The translations under genes were made by a program, and so were the position numbers. 64,000 bases of DNA from Sandaracinobacter neustonicus. Lineage in GTDB: Bacteria; Pseudomonadota; Alphaproteobacteria; Sphingomonadales; Sphingomonadaceae. This document shows positions 9,997 to 16,679 of the stretch, piece by piece (the first letter of the stretch is position 1; every line of letters starts with the position of its first letter). The DNA lies in contig NZ_VFSU01000034.1 of assembly GCF_006385875.1 (NCBI RefSeq), forward strand, positions 124,001 to 188,000. Direction: 5' to 3'. The notes below the pieces were generated by a model. The model worked only from the letters and a program-made list of their open reading frames with translations. It did not search any database and was not told the origin of the DNA.

Positions 9997-10872
9997 CTAG
10001 AGCGCCCAATCAGCCTTGCGCATAGCCTCGGCGGTCTGCTCTGCGTTGATCGTAATAATGTGCTGCGTTCTCGCTGGTTTGCCCGCCGGATTGTCGAGAA
10101 GCCCAAGTCGTTTCAGCACATAGAACAACATCGCGTATCGGACTTCGAGTGCTTTCGTCCCACCTTCCATTCCATAGTCTTTTTCAACACCAGTCCGCTG
10201 ATTCTGGCTCAGTCCAGGGTGTGGGCCAATTACGACAACGAACCGGTCGTTCCACATCTTGTCGCTGTCGCCACCGAGACCCGGCCCGTCGAAATCGCGC
10301 GCTCCGGTTATGCGTGGAATGAGGAAGTCCTTAAAACGTTCGCTTTTGTGGCAGTATGCTCGCACATGCCAGCGGAAGCCATCGAATCCGAATGCGTGCG
10401 GAGTTATCCGCCGCCAACCGGGATCAGGCGCGCTCATGGATTGGTATCGAACTTCCAGCGAACGCTTCTCCCGCACGGCGTTTAAAACGGACTGCAGACA
10501 ACCAGCATCGACGTCACGAGCTGGATTGAGCACGATATCTATTTCGGGTGGCGAGCCAAGCCAAGTCTCGGCCGGCTCCATCAAGCCCTCTCCGAACGAT
10601 CGGAGCCGAACCAAATATTCCGACGGTCCCTCCGTGAGAAACACGGAGCTGAAGTGAGGACCAGCCACGTACCGCTTAGAGGTTTTGTCGTAAACGGCGT
10701 TTTCTGGCGCACGCTCCTGATACAGTGTCAGGTCTTTCGAGGCCTGCGGTTCTGACACGCCAAACGTCGTCATTATGTCGGAACGACGCACGCCGCCTTC
10801 CCAAAATAGGCGGAATTCGATGAACTCGAGCCGTCGCTCGACGCCCCACTTGATCTTACTTGCAGGTCCCAA
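9997..10872 (-). CDS. capW: WYL-domain transcription regulator, CapW/BrxR-like
   Basis: The 291-residue protein has an N-terminal winged helix-turn-helix (VRRSDIMTTFGVSEPQASKDL), a WYL domain with the conserved pattern RRITPHAFGFDGFRWHVRAY at about 155-175, and a C-terminal WCX-like region. This layout is that of CapW and BrxR, repressors that sit next to and control CBASS or BREX operons. The start is a TTG at 10872 with GGAG 9 bases upstream. It is transcribed away from the CBASS operon across a 175-bp spacer that carries a perfect inverted repeat, so it very probably represses the operon. The inducing ligand is not known. Confidence 0.88.
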   Translation of the reverse strand: MGPASKIKWGVERRLEFIEFRLFWEGGVRRSDIMTTFGVSEPQASKDLTLYQERAPENAVYDKTSKRYVAGPHFSSVFLTEGPSEYLVRLRSFGEGLMEPAETWLGSPPEIDIVLNPARDVDAGCLQSVLNAVREKRSLEVRYQSMSAPDPGWRRITPHAFGFDGFRWHVRAYCHKSERFKDFLIPRITGARDFDGPGLGGDSDKMWNDRFVVVIGPHPGLSQNQRTGVEKDYGMEGGTKALEVRYAMLFYVLKRLGLLDNPAGKPARTQHIITINAEQTAEAMRKADWAL

Positions 10873-10890
10873 TGAACTACGCTCCGGATA

Positions 10891-10941
10891 GGGATAGAAA
10901 GTATATGGACAACGTTATAAGTCCCGTGTAATTTCTATCCC
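10891..10941. promoter_or_regulatory. Divergent promoters flanked by a 10-bp inverted repeat (probable CapW operator)
   Basis: GGGATAGAAA at 10891-10900 and its exact reverse complement TTTCTATCCC at 10932-10941 lie 41 bases apart, close to four helical turns. Between them, TGGACA at 10906-10911 and TAATTT at 10929-10934, spaced by 17 bases, could be the -35 and -10 of the CBASS promoter, though the -10 is weak. TATACT on the minus strand (10905-10900) could be the -10 of the regulator gene. Each arm abuts or overlaps one -10 element, so a bound dimer or tetramer could shut both promoters. The repeat is seen directly; the role is inferred from position. Confidence 0.65.
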
Positions 10942-10948
10942 CATAGGC

Positions 10949-11010
10949 GAATCGTGTCAATCGATTCCTCACCCGGCGGCACCCCGCTTCCGGGAACGAG
11001 GAATCGTGTC
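10949..11010 (+). promoter_or_regulatory. Hairpin and 10-bp direct repeat in the CBASS leader
   Basis: CGATTCCTC (10962-10970) pairs with GAGGAATCG (10998-11006), and inside it CCCGG (10973-10977) pairs with CCGGG (10990-10994), giving a long stem-loop in the probable leader RNA. GAATCGTGTC occurs twice, at 10949-10958 and 11001-11010, the second copy overlapping the right arm of the stem. No U-run follows, so it is not a standard terminator. It may be an RNA control element or a second protein-binding site. Confidence 0.45.
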
Positions 11011-11047
11011 TGGCGGGATCGCACAGGGAAACGCGAAAGGGCCTTCA

Positions 11048-11995
11048 ATGCCGCTGAACAATACACAGCTGCGATACTACGACTATAACGTGCTCCGCCT
11101 GCCCAAGGACAAGCGGACCGAATACAATGCGCAGGTCGATCGCCTGATCGAAAACCTGCGCAAGAATGTCCGGGACAAGACCGAGATCAAGATCACGAAG
11201 GTGGTCAAGGCGGGCTCGTTCGCCAAGCACACCATCCTGCGCAAGACGACCGAGGATCCAGTCGACGTGGATGTGGTGTTCTACATCTCGGGTAAGGACG
11301 CGACGGTCGAGACGATCGAGACGCTGACGGCCGACATCACGAAGCTGCTGGAGGCGCAATATCCCAATAAGTCGGTGGAGGACTTCACCATCCAGTCGAA
11401 GGCGGCGACCGTCGCGTTCGTGGGCTCGGGACTGTCGGTCGACATCGTGCCGGTGATCCAAGACGATGAGGCCTCCGAATATGGCTGGCAGTACGACATC
11501 CGCGACGGCAGCAAGACCCACACCTGCGCGCCGTGTCAGGTGAACTTCGTCTACAAGCGCAAGCAGACAGATCCCGACTTCCGCACCTTGGTCCGGCTGG
11601 GCAAGCGCTGGAGCCGCCGGGCCGAGGTGAAGGGCCTCAAGTCGTTCCACGTCGAGCTGATCATGGCGCACCTGCAGGACACCCTGGGCAAGCCGACGAG
11701 CATCGAGCAGCGCTTCCGCGACTTCCTCCTCTACATCGCGCAGTCGGAGCTCAAGCAGGTCATCACCTTCCCGGAGAACGGCTCGTCAATTCCCTCCTTC
11801 AGCCATCCAGTCGTGATCATTGATCCGGTGTGCAACACCAACAACGTCGCCAGCCGGATCTCCGAGGCCGAGCGCAAGGCAATCGTCAAAGCGGCCCACG
11901 AAGCCTGGGAAACTGCCAACTTCGCGTCAATCGAGAACGATGACGCGGTGTGGAAGGAACTCTTCGGCCCCAAGTTCCGGACGGAGGACCAGTGA
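11048..11995 (+). CDS. cdnC: CBASS CD-NTase (cyclic oligonucleotide synthase), clade C-like
   Basis: The 315-residue enzyme has the nucleotidyltransferase signature GSFAKHT (GS at 56-57), the metal-binding pair in DVDVVFYI (D73, D75) and a third aspartate in VDIVPV (D132). The C-terminal helical part (LVRLGKRWSRR, KSFHVELIMAHL, DPVCNTNNVA) resembles the clade C enzymes that pair with HORMA and TRIP13 proteins. It is predicted to make a cyclic di- or trinucleotide after phage sensing; the product cannot be read from sequence. The ATG at 11048 is preferred because GAAAGGG lies 8 bases upstream and the protein begins where relatives begin; an in-frame GTG lies at 11006. Confidence 0.93.
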   Translation: MPLNNTQLRYYDYNVLRLPKDKRTEYNAQVDRLIENLRKNVRDKTEIKITKVVKAGSFAKHTILRKTTEDPVDVDVVFYISGKDATVETIETLTADITKLLEAQYPNKSVEDFTIQSKAATVAFVGSGLSVDIVPVIQDDEASEYGWQYDIRDGSKTHTCAPCQVNFVYKRKQTDPDFRTLVRLGKRWSRRAEVKGLKSFHVELIMAHLQDTLGKPTSIEQRFRDFLLYIAQSELKQVITFPENGSSIPSFSHPVVIIDPVCNTNNVASRISEAERKAIVKAAHEAWETANFASIENDDAVWKELFGPKFRTEDQ

Positions 11996-12486
11996 TGAAC
12001 ACGACCACCACCACCGAGACCTACAGCACCACCGACATCCAGAACGTCGTGCGGCGCTTCCAGGCCGACCTCAAGATGATCGCCGACAGCACCGGGGCCA
12101 TCTCGAGCGAGGACGTGGCGAACTACGTTCACGACATCGAACTGCTGGCCAAGAAGGGATACCTGGCCTCCGTCGACGTGACTCTGCTCGACTTTGCAAC
12201 AGAGGTTTGCGCCGCGCGCTACACCGTCGACACGGACGCGGGCGGGCTCGTCTCAAGCCGGCCGGGCAATGTAATGTGGCCTCGGGTGACATCCCCGACG
12301 CTCCGCATCGTGGTTTACTACACGAGTACCTACGACCCTGATGCGCGCCAGGCGATGGGCAGCAAGCTCCACTTCACCTGGTCCACCAACTACGACGACA
12401 CCAGCCATGCCAGCCTCAACGATGGCGGCGGGCGCAACTATACCAGCGGCTCGTACGGGCTGAAGCGTAAGGATTGGACGAAGTGA
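11995..12486 (+). CDS. cap7: CBASS HORMA-domain sensor protein
   Basis: The 163-residue protein shows the bacterial HORMA pattern: an N-terminal helix (TDIQNVVRRFQADLKMI), a central KKGYLASVDVTLL segment, a strand LRIVVYYT, and a C-terminal safety-belt-like tail (NYDDTSHASLNDGGGRNY). In HORMA-type CBASS the closed form binds a peptide and activates the CD-NTase. The start ATG overlaps the cyclase stop by one base (TGATG), and the end overlaps the next gene by four, so the three proteins are translationally coupled. Sequence similarity within this family is low; the call rests on pattern, length and context. Confidence 0.85.
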   Translation: MNTTTTTETYSTTDIQNVVRRFQADLKMIADSTGAISSEDVANYVHDIELLAKKGYLASVDVTLLDFATEVCAARYTVDTDAGGLVSSRPGNVMWPRVTSPTLRIVVYYTSTYDPDARQAMGSKLHFTWSTNYDDTSHASLNDGGGRNYTSGSYGLKRKDWTK

Positions 12487-13379
12487 ACCAGACCGATATC
12501 TTCGACAGCGAGACCGTCGTGCCGGACGCGGGCCTTGCGCAGCGCGCCGGGACGCTTCTCGGGTTCCAAGAACGCTACGCCCGCGTGCACGATCAGCTGC
12601 GACTGCTCCTCGCCGCCGACAAGCTCGGCGACTGGAGCCAGCGCCACCACAGCCGGCCGCTCGCGATTACCCACCTCGTCGCCGACCAGTATCCGCTGGT
12701 CGTGTTCCACGGCGACGTCGGCACCGGCAAGACGGCGATGGCCGAGTGCATTGCCAACCGCCTGCTCTCCGAGGCCCGTTCCGAGGACGCGACGATCTTC
12801 CGGCTGTCCAACCGCGTGCGCGGCAGCGGCAAGGTCGGCGAGATGACCACACTGCTCGCCGAGGCCCTCAAGCGCGTCACTACGTCGGTCGGCAAGACGC
12901 GGCGCGCCGTCCTCGTCATCGACGAGGGCGACAGCATCGCCGCGGCCCGCACGCAGGAGCACAGCCATCACGAGGACAAGGTCGCGGTGAACACCCTGAT
13001 CCAGGGCATCGACGACTTGCGCCGCTACAAGGGGCGCATCGTCGTGATCCTCTGCACCAACCGGTTGAGCGTCCTCGATCCGGCGCTGCTGCGCCGCGCC
13101 GCCATCGTCGACCGGTTCGACCGGCCGACCGACGTGGAACGCCGCGCGCTGCTCGAAATGGACCTCGACGGCCTCGACATCACTCCGGCGCAGATCGGCG
13201 AACTGGTCGAGCTGACGGGCCCGATCCAGGCGAAGCCCGGCTGGACCTATTCGGACTTCCGCACCCGCTTTTACCCCGCCGCAATGGCGAAGGCCTTCCC
13301 CGACGGCCCGCTCCGCTACGAACATCTGCGCGCCGCCGCCACCGAGATGGCCGGGTCGCGCGTGATGGACGACCGCTGA
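12483..13379 (+). CDS. cap6: TRIP13/Pch2-like AAA+ ATPase of CBASS
   Basis: The 298-residue AAA+ protein has Walker A GDVGTGKT (77-84), Walker B VLVIDE (143-148), sensor-1 asparagine in CTNR (about 193) and an arginine pair RR after DPALL. TRIP13-like ATPases unfold the HORMA protein and switch the cyclase off, so this is the brake of the system. A GTG start at 12483 that overlaps the HORMA stop (GTGA) is preferred over an in-frame TTG at 12474. The next gene starts inside its stop codon (TGATG). The length and motif set are normal for the family. Confidence 0.92.
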   Translation: MNQTDIFDSETVVPDAGLAQRAGTLLGFQERYARVHDQLRLLLAADKLGDWSQRHHSRPLAITHLVADQYPLVVFHGDVGTGKTAMAECIANRLLSEARSEDATIFRLSNRVRGSGKVGEMTTLLAEALKRVTTSVGKTRRAVLVIDEGDSIAAARTQEHSHHEDKVAVNTLIQGIDDLRRYKGRIVVILCTNRLSVLDPALLRRAAIVDRFDRPTDVERRALLEMDLDGLDITPAQIGELVELTGPIQAKPGWTYSDFRTRFYPAAMAKAFPDGPLRYEHLRAAATEMAGSRVMDDR

Positions 13380-14542
13380 TGGCCCGCTCCCCCCTTCTTG
13401 GCCGCCGCATCCACATTGCCGGCAGCATCTCCAAGGATCCCTCTTTCGCGTCCCTGGACGACGTCGCCGTGGCGCGCGAGATGGTGTCCGGGCTGGTGCG
13501 CGCCCTCATGAAGCTGGGCGCGACGTTCGTCGTCCCGGTCGACGCCGAGCCGAAGCGCGACGACGGACAGCCGATCTGCTTCGACTGGCTCGTCTGGCAG
13601 ACGATCAGGGACACGATCTCGACCCGCCCAGCCAGCGCTCCGGTACCACTCGCGGTCGCGGTCCAGCACCACAAGAACGAGGACCAGATTCCGGAGGAGT
13701 TCCATGCGCTGTGGGACGAGATGCGGGATTCGCCCGTGGTCCGGATGGAGAGCGCCGCGCGCTGGAACATGAACAGCAAGCGCATGGAGGTGCAGGCGCG
13801 GTACGGCGACATCCTGATCGCGCTCGGTGGCAATGAGGGGGTGCGGTTCCTCGCCGACCTCTATCATGCCGCAGGCAAGCCGGTGATCCCGCTGAACCTG
13901 CCGATCACGTCGGAAAACGAGGGCAGCCGCCGCCTCTATTCCTTCGGTGAAGCGAGCGGCAACAGCCGCAAGTTGTTCCAGATCGCGAACGGCGGGGATT
14001 CGCACGACTGGATCAACCGCATCCGCTTCCCGGCCCGTCAGTCGGTGCAGGACAGGGTCACCGTCCTGGTCGGCTTGCTCGAGAGCTTGGAGCGGCCGAG
14101 GGCGTTCGCGGTCCGCCTCTTGGCGCCCGACCACAACGAGTTCGCGGCTGTCCAAGGGTTCTTCGACACCGTCGTGCAGCCGGTGATCGAGGGCGATCTC
14201 GGCTACCGCCTAACCGTTATCGACGGTCGCCAGGCGTACGATCACGCGCGCATCGACGACGAGATCTTCGCCAAGCTCCACCGGGCAAGCGTCGTGGTCG
14301 CCGACATCACCGGGTCGCGGCCCAACTGCTTCCTCGAACTCGGCTACGCGCTTGGGCGGTCCATCCCTACGATCGTCACTGCGCGTGACGGCTCCGACAC
14401 GCCATTCGACATCAAGACGCTTGCGGGGCACCACTGGAAGACCGACGGTACCGCCGAAGACCGCCGCAAGGCGTTCCGCGAGCACTGGGAGGCGGTCCGC
14501 AACCGTCCGCCGCTCGTCACCGTGGAGGAATTGATCGCGTGA
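13379..14542 (+). CDS. Probable CBASS effector: SLOG domain plus TIR/nucleoside deoxyribosyltransferase-like domain
   Basis: The 387-residue protein has two Rossmann-like halves. Residues about 8-175 look like a SLOG (LOG-like) nucleotide-binding domain: IHIAGSIS at 11-18 and [20 protein letters not shown] at 143-162. Residues about 243-350 resemble the TIR/nucleoside 2-deoxyribosyltransferase-like family: [20 protein letters not shown] holds D309, N316 and a likely catalytic glutamate E320. The order suggests that the SLOG part senses a nucleotide signal and the C-terminal part attacks a nucleotide such as NAD+; this is inference. No membrane segment is present. It takes the place where NucC or another effector is usual, is coupled by TGATG to the ATPase gene and overlaps the exonuclease gene by four bases. 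Confidence 0.75.
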   Translation: MARSPLLGRRIHIAGSISKDPSFASLDDVAVAREMVSGLVRALMKLGATFVVPVDAEPKRDDGQPICFDWLVWQTIRDTISTRPASAPVPLAVAVQHHKNEDQIPEEFHALWDEMRDSPVVRMESAARWNMNSKRMEVQARYGDILIALGGNEGVRFLADLYHAAGKPVIPLNLPITSENEGSRRLYSFGEASGNSRKLFQIANGGDSHDWINRIRFPARQSVQDRVTVLVGLLESLERPRAFAVRLLAPDHNEFAAVQGFFDTVVQPVIEGDLGYRLTVIDGRQAYDHARIDDEIFAKLHRASVVVADITGSRPNCFLELGYALGRSIPTIVTARDGSDTPFDIKTLAGHHWKTDGTAEDRRKAFREHWEAVRNRPPLVTVEELIA

Positions 14543-15102
14543 GCACGTCCAAGCAGGAAACCTTCATCTCGATCGACGTAGAGACGGCGGGCCCCATTCC
14601 AGGCGAATACAGCATGCTCTCGATCGGAGCCTGCGTCGTGGCCGACCCGTCTGCGACGTTCGCGTGTGAGCTGAAGCCGATCAACGCTAGGTTCGTGCCG
14701 GAGGCGCTGGAGGTGTCGGGGATGTCACTGGACCGGCTTCAGCGGGAGGGAACGAAACCCGAGGCGGCCATGCATCGATTCCGCGCTTGGATCGATGAGG
14801 TCGCGGGCGACAGCACGCCGGTCTTCGTCGGGTTCAACGCGCCGTTCGACTGGTCGTTCGTGAACTACTACTTCCACAAGTTCACCGGCGAAAACCCGTT
14901 CGGATTCACCGCCCTGGACATCAAAGCGCTCTGGATGGGCTTGTCGGGCTGCACTTGGGCGGACACCCGCTCAAGCCGCATCGCGGAAGAAATTCATCCC
15001 CAACTCGACGGTGATCACGATGCACTCCACGATGCACTGTACCAAGCCGAGCTCTTTCGGTTGATTCTTAGCCGGCGATCTCGCCTCATTCCCGCTTTGT
15101 AA
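14539..15102 (+). CDS. DEDDh 3'-5' exonuclease, CBASS accessory
   Basis: The 187-residue protein is a complete DEDDh exonuclease: D13 and E15 in SIDVETAG, D104 in FNAPFDWSF, and H160 with D165 in GDHDALHDA. It is close in length to RNase T-type single-domain exonucleases. Similar enzymes occur as accessory proteins in some CBASS loci (called Cap18 in that literature); what they degrade, DNA, RNA or the signal itself, is not settled. The GTG start at 14539 overlaps the effector stop (GTGA). It is the last gene of the operon, followed by a 12-bp inverted repeat. Confidence 0.85.
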   Translation: MSTSKQETFISIDVETAGPIPGEYSMLSIGACVVADPSATFACELKPINARFVPEALEVSGMSLDRLQREGTKPEAAMHRFRAWIDEVAGDSTPVFVGFNAPFDWSFVNYYFHKFTGENPFGFTALDIKALWMGLSGCTWADTRSSRIAEEIHPQLDGDHDALHDALYQAELFRLILSRRSRLIPAL

Positions 15103-15114
15103 CCGAACCATCCG

Positions 15115-15170
15115 GCCACCCTCCTGCGTTGAAGCGCCAAGGCAACTTCCGCACCATCCAGGAGGGTGGC
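15115..15170. terminator. 12-bp perfect inverted repeat between convergent genes
   Basis: GCCACCCTCCTG at 15115-15126 pairs exactly with CAGGAGGGTGGC at 15159-15170, leaving a 32-base loop in which GTTG and CAAC can form a further short stem. It lies between the stop of the exonuclease gene (15102) and the stop of the convergent GIY-YIG gene (15205). There is no clear U-run, so the element may be a two-way terminator, a transcript stabiliser or a recombination scar. Confidence 0.45.
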
Positions 15171-15204
15171 TAGATCAATTACGCGGTGTCCGACGAGGCC
15201 GCCG

Positions 15205-15702
15205 CTAATCCCATCCTGCCGCCTCCATGGCAGCGGCATATCGGATCCGGTCGACGACCTTCTCCATCTCGCGCTCGGTCAGTATGTAGCGCTGAAAGAA
15301 CCAGCGATTGCAGAGTATGTATCCGGCCTTCAGCAGACGCTGGGCGTGCACGGTCTCGGCGATCATCGCATCGAGCTTGGTATCAAAACGCTCGATGACC
15401 TCGATCTCCGCCACGACGTTCTGCAGCAGCAAATTTCTCAGCCGCCGGTAGATCACCTTGTTGCCAAACTCGTTGTAAGCCGCGCATCGAAAATGCTGCT
15501 TTACCCGGCGACGGATCCGCCTTGAGACCCCGACATAGATTGGCAACGCCTTGAACTGGCCCAACGGATCAGGCTGTGTGGGATCGAGGATGACGTAGAC
15601 GACATGGGTTGCACCGTCCGCCTGCTGACCGACGCGCTCCGCCATATCCTCGATGATCGTATGAAGTCCGGGCCTCGTGTGTTTTTTGCGCATTCCGGCC
15701 AT
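15205..15702 (-). CDS. GIY-YIG family nuclease
   Basis: The 165-residue protein shows a divergent GIY-YIG core: HVVYVILD, then LPIYVGVSRRIRRRVKQH with the conserved arginine, and the likely metal-binding glutamate in MIAETVHAQRLLKAGY. The start at 15702 is well supported by AGGAGG seven bases upstream. Stand-alone GIY-YIG proteins cut DNA in repair, restriction and mobile elements; no target can be named. It is convergent with the CBASS operon and ends 102 bases from it. An inverted repeat GGCTGAT/ATCAGCC lies at 15718-15735 just upstream and may be its operator. Confidence 0.7.
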   Translation of the reverse strand: MAGMRKKHTRPGLHTIIEDMAERVGQQADGATHVVYVILDPTQPDPLGQFKALPIYVGVSRRIRRRVKQHFRCAAYNEFGNKVIYRRLRNLLLQNVVAEIEVIERFDTKLDAMIAETVHAQRLLKAGYILCNRWFFQRYILTEREMEKVVDRIRYAAAMEAAGWD

Positions 15703-15717
15703 GACGAGCCTCCTTCC

Positions 15718-15735
15718 GGCTGATGATGATCAGCC
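15718..15735. promoter_or_regulatory. Short inverted repeat upstream of GIY-YIG gene
   Basis: GGCTGAT at 15718-15724 and ATCAGCC at 15729-15735 form a perfect 7-bp inverted repeat with a 4-base centre, 16 bases upstream of the GIY-YIG start codon. The position over the leader fits an operator, but the repeat is short and could be chance. Confidence 0.3.
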
Positions 15736-15913
15736 ACGAAGCCCCCCTCTCTCCTCTCGGCCTGCTGGCAGGCCGCCCGCACCCGACGTCATGGTCCTGT
15801 GTTCTGGCAGGTGCGGTCTCGTTTGGACGTACCCATCCGGCGAGCCCCGCCTTGCCCGACCGCTGAGTGAGCGCTGTTAAGCGTGCTCTTGTGCGTGCGC
15901 TTAGGAGCGGTGG

Positions 15914-16282
15914 ATGAGCCAGATCACGGTGTTCGCGGGGCCGGAACGGCGCCGGCGGTGGAGCGAGGAGGAACGGCTGCGTGTGCTGGCCGAGGCGTTC
16001 TCGCCGGGGGCTTGCGTTGCGGAGGTCTGCCGGCGGCATGATATCTCCACCTCGCTGATCTACACTTGGCGGAGCAAGCTGCGGCAGGCCCATGCCGAGG
16101 CGGAGGCCAGCGAGCCGCCCGTGCCAGCCTTTGCCGAGGCCGTGGTCGTCGATGAGGGTGCTGGGTCCTGTGCCGGAACAGCACCGGCGATGGTCATCGA
16201 CCTGGCCCGTGGCAAGCGGATCAGCGTGTTTCCTTCGGCGTTGCCGGCGCAAGTGGTCGCCGTGCTGAAGGCTCTGCGGTGA
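15914..16282 (+). CDS. tnpA: IS66 accessory transposition protein TnpA (HTH)
   Basis: The 122-residue protein starts with the typical IS66 TnpA/OrfA helix-turn-helix of the IS3/IS66 orphan-HTH kind (RRRWSEEERLRVLAEAF, then VAEVCRRHDISTSLIYTWR). It is thought to bind the element ends or assist TnpC. The stop overlaps the GTG start of tnpB (GTGA). The length is normal for the family and no damage is seen. TTAAGCG and CGCTTAG flank the region 15876-15903 just upstream, which may hold the element promoter. Confidence 0.92.
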   Translation: MSQITVFAGPERRRRWSEEERLRVLAEAFSPGACVAEVCRRHDISTSLIYTWRSKLRQAHAEAEASEPPVPAFAEAVVVDEGAGSCAGTAPAMVIDLARGKRISVFPSALPAQVVAVLKALR

Positions 16283-16620
16283 TCCCTGCCGGGGCGCGGG
16301 TGTGGCTGGCGATGGGGCACACCGATATGCGGAAGGGCATGCAGGGCCTGGCGCTGCTGGTGCAGCAGGCGCTCGAGCGCAATCCCCATGGCGGGGACCT
16401 CTTCGTCTTCCGCGGCCGGGCCGGATCGCTGGTGAAGATCATCTGGCATGACGGGATCGGCATGTCGCTCTACGCCAAGCGGCTCGAGAAGGGCCGCTTC
16501 GTCTGGCCCTCGGCGAAGGACGGGATGGTCTCGCTGACCGGCTCGCAGCTGGCCTGCCTGCTCGAGGGCATCGACTGGCGCAACCCGCAGTACTCGTGGC
16601 GCCCGGCCAGCGCCGGATAG
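16279..16620 (+). CDS. tnpB: IS66 accessory protein TnpB
   Basis: The 113-residue protein has the diagnostic IS66 TnpB pattern: VWLAMGHTDMRKGMQGLALL near the N-terminus, GDLFVFRGRAGSLVKIIWHD in the middle and KRLEKGRFVWP after it. The GTG start overlaps tnpA by four bases. TnpB proteins are required for IS66 transposition, but their biochemical task is not known. The C-terminal tail ends at 16620, 60 bases before the preferred tnpC start. Confidence 0.93.
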   Translation: MIPAGARVWLAMGHTDMRKGMQGLALLVQQALERNPHGGDLFVFRGRAGSLVKIIWHDGIGMSLYAKRLEKGRFVWPSAKDGMVSLTGSQLACLLEGIDWRNPQYSWRPASAG

Positions 16621-16679
16621 GCGCAAAGCTCAGCATTTCCGGCTTGCTTCGGGGGCCCGGCGGTGATTCACTCTCCGGT

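Noticed and set aside
12746-13378. Long frame reading into the effector gene from inside the TRIP13 gene
   Set aside because: The part before 13379 is an arginine/proline-rich shadow of the AAA+ gene. The effector starts at the TGATG overlap at 13379.
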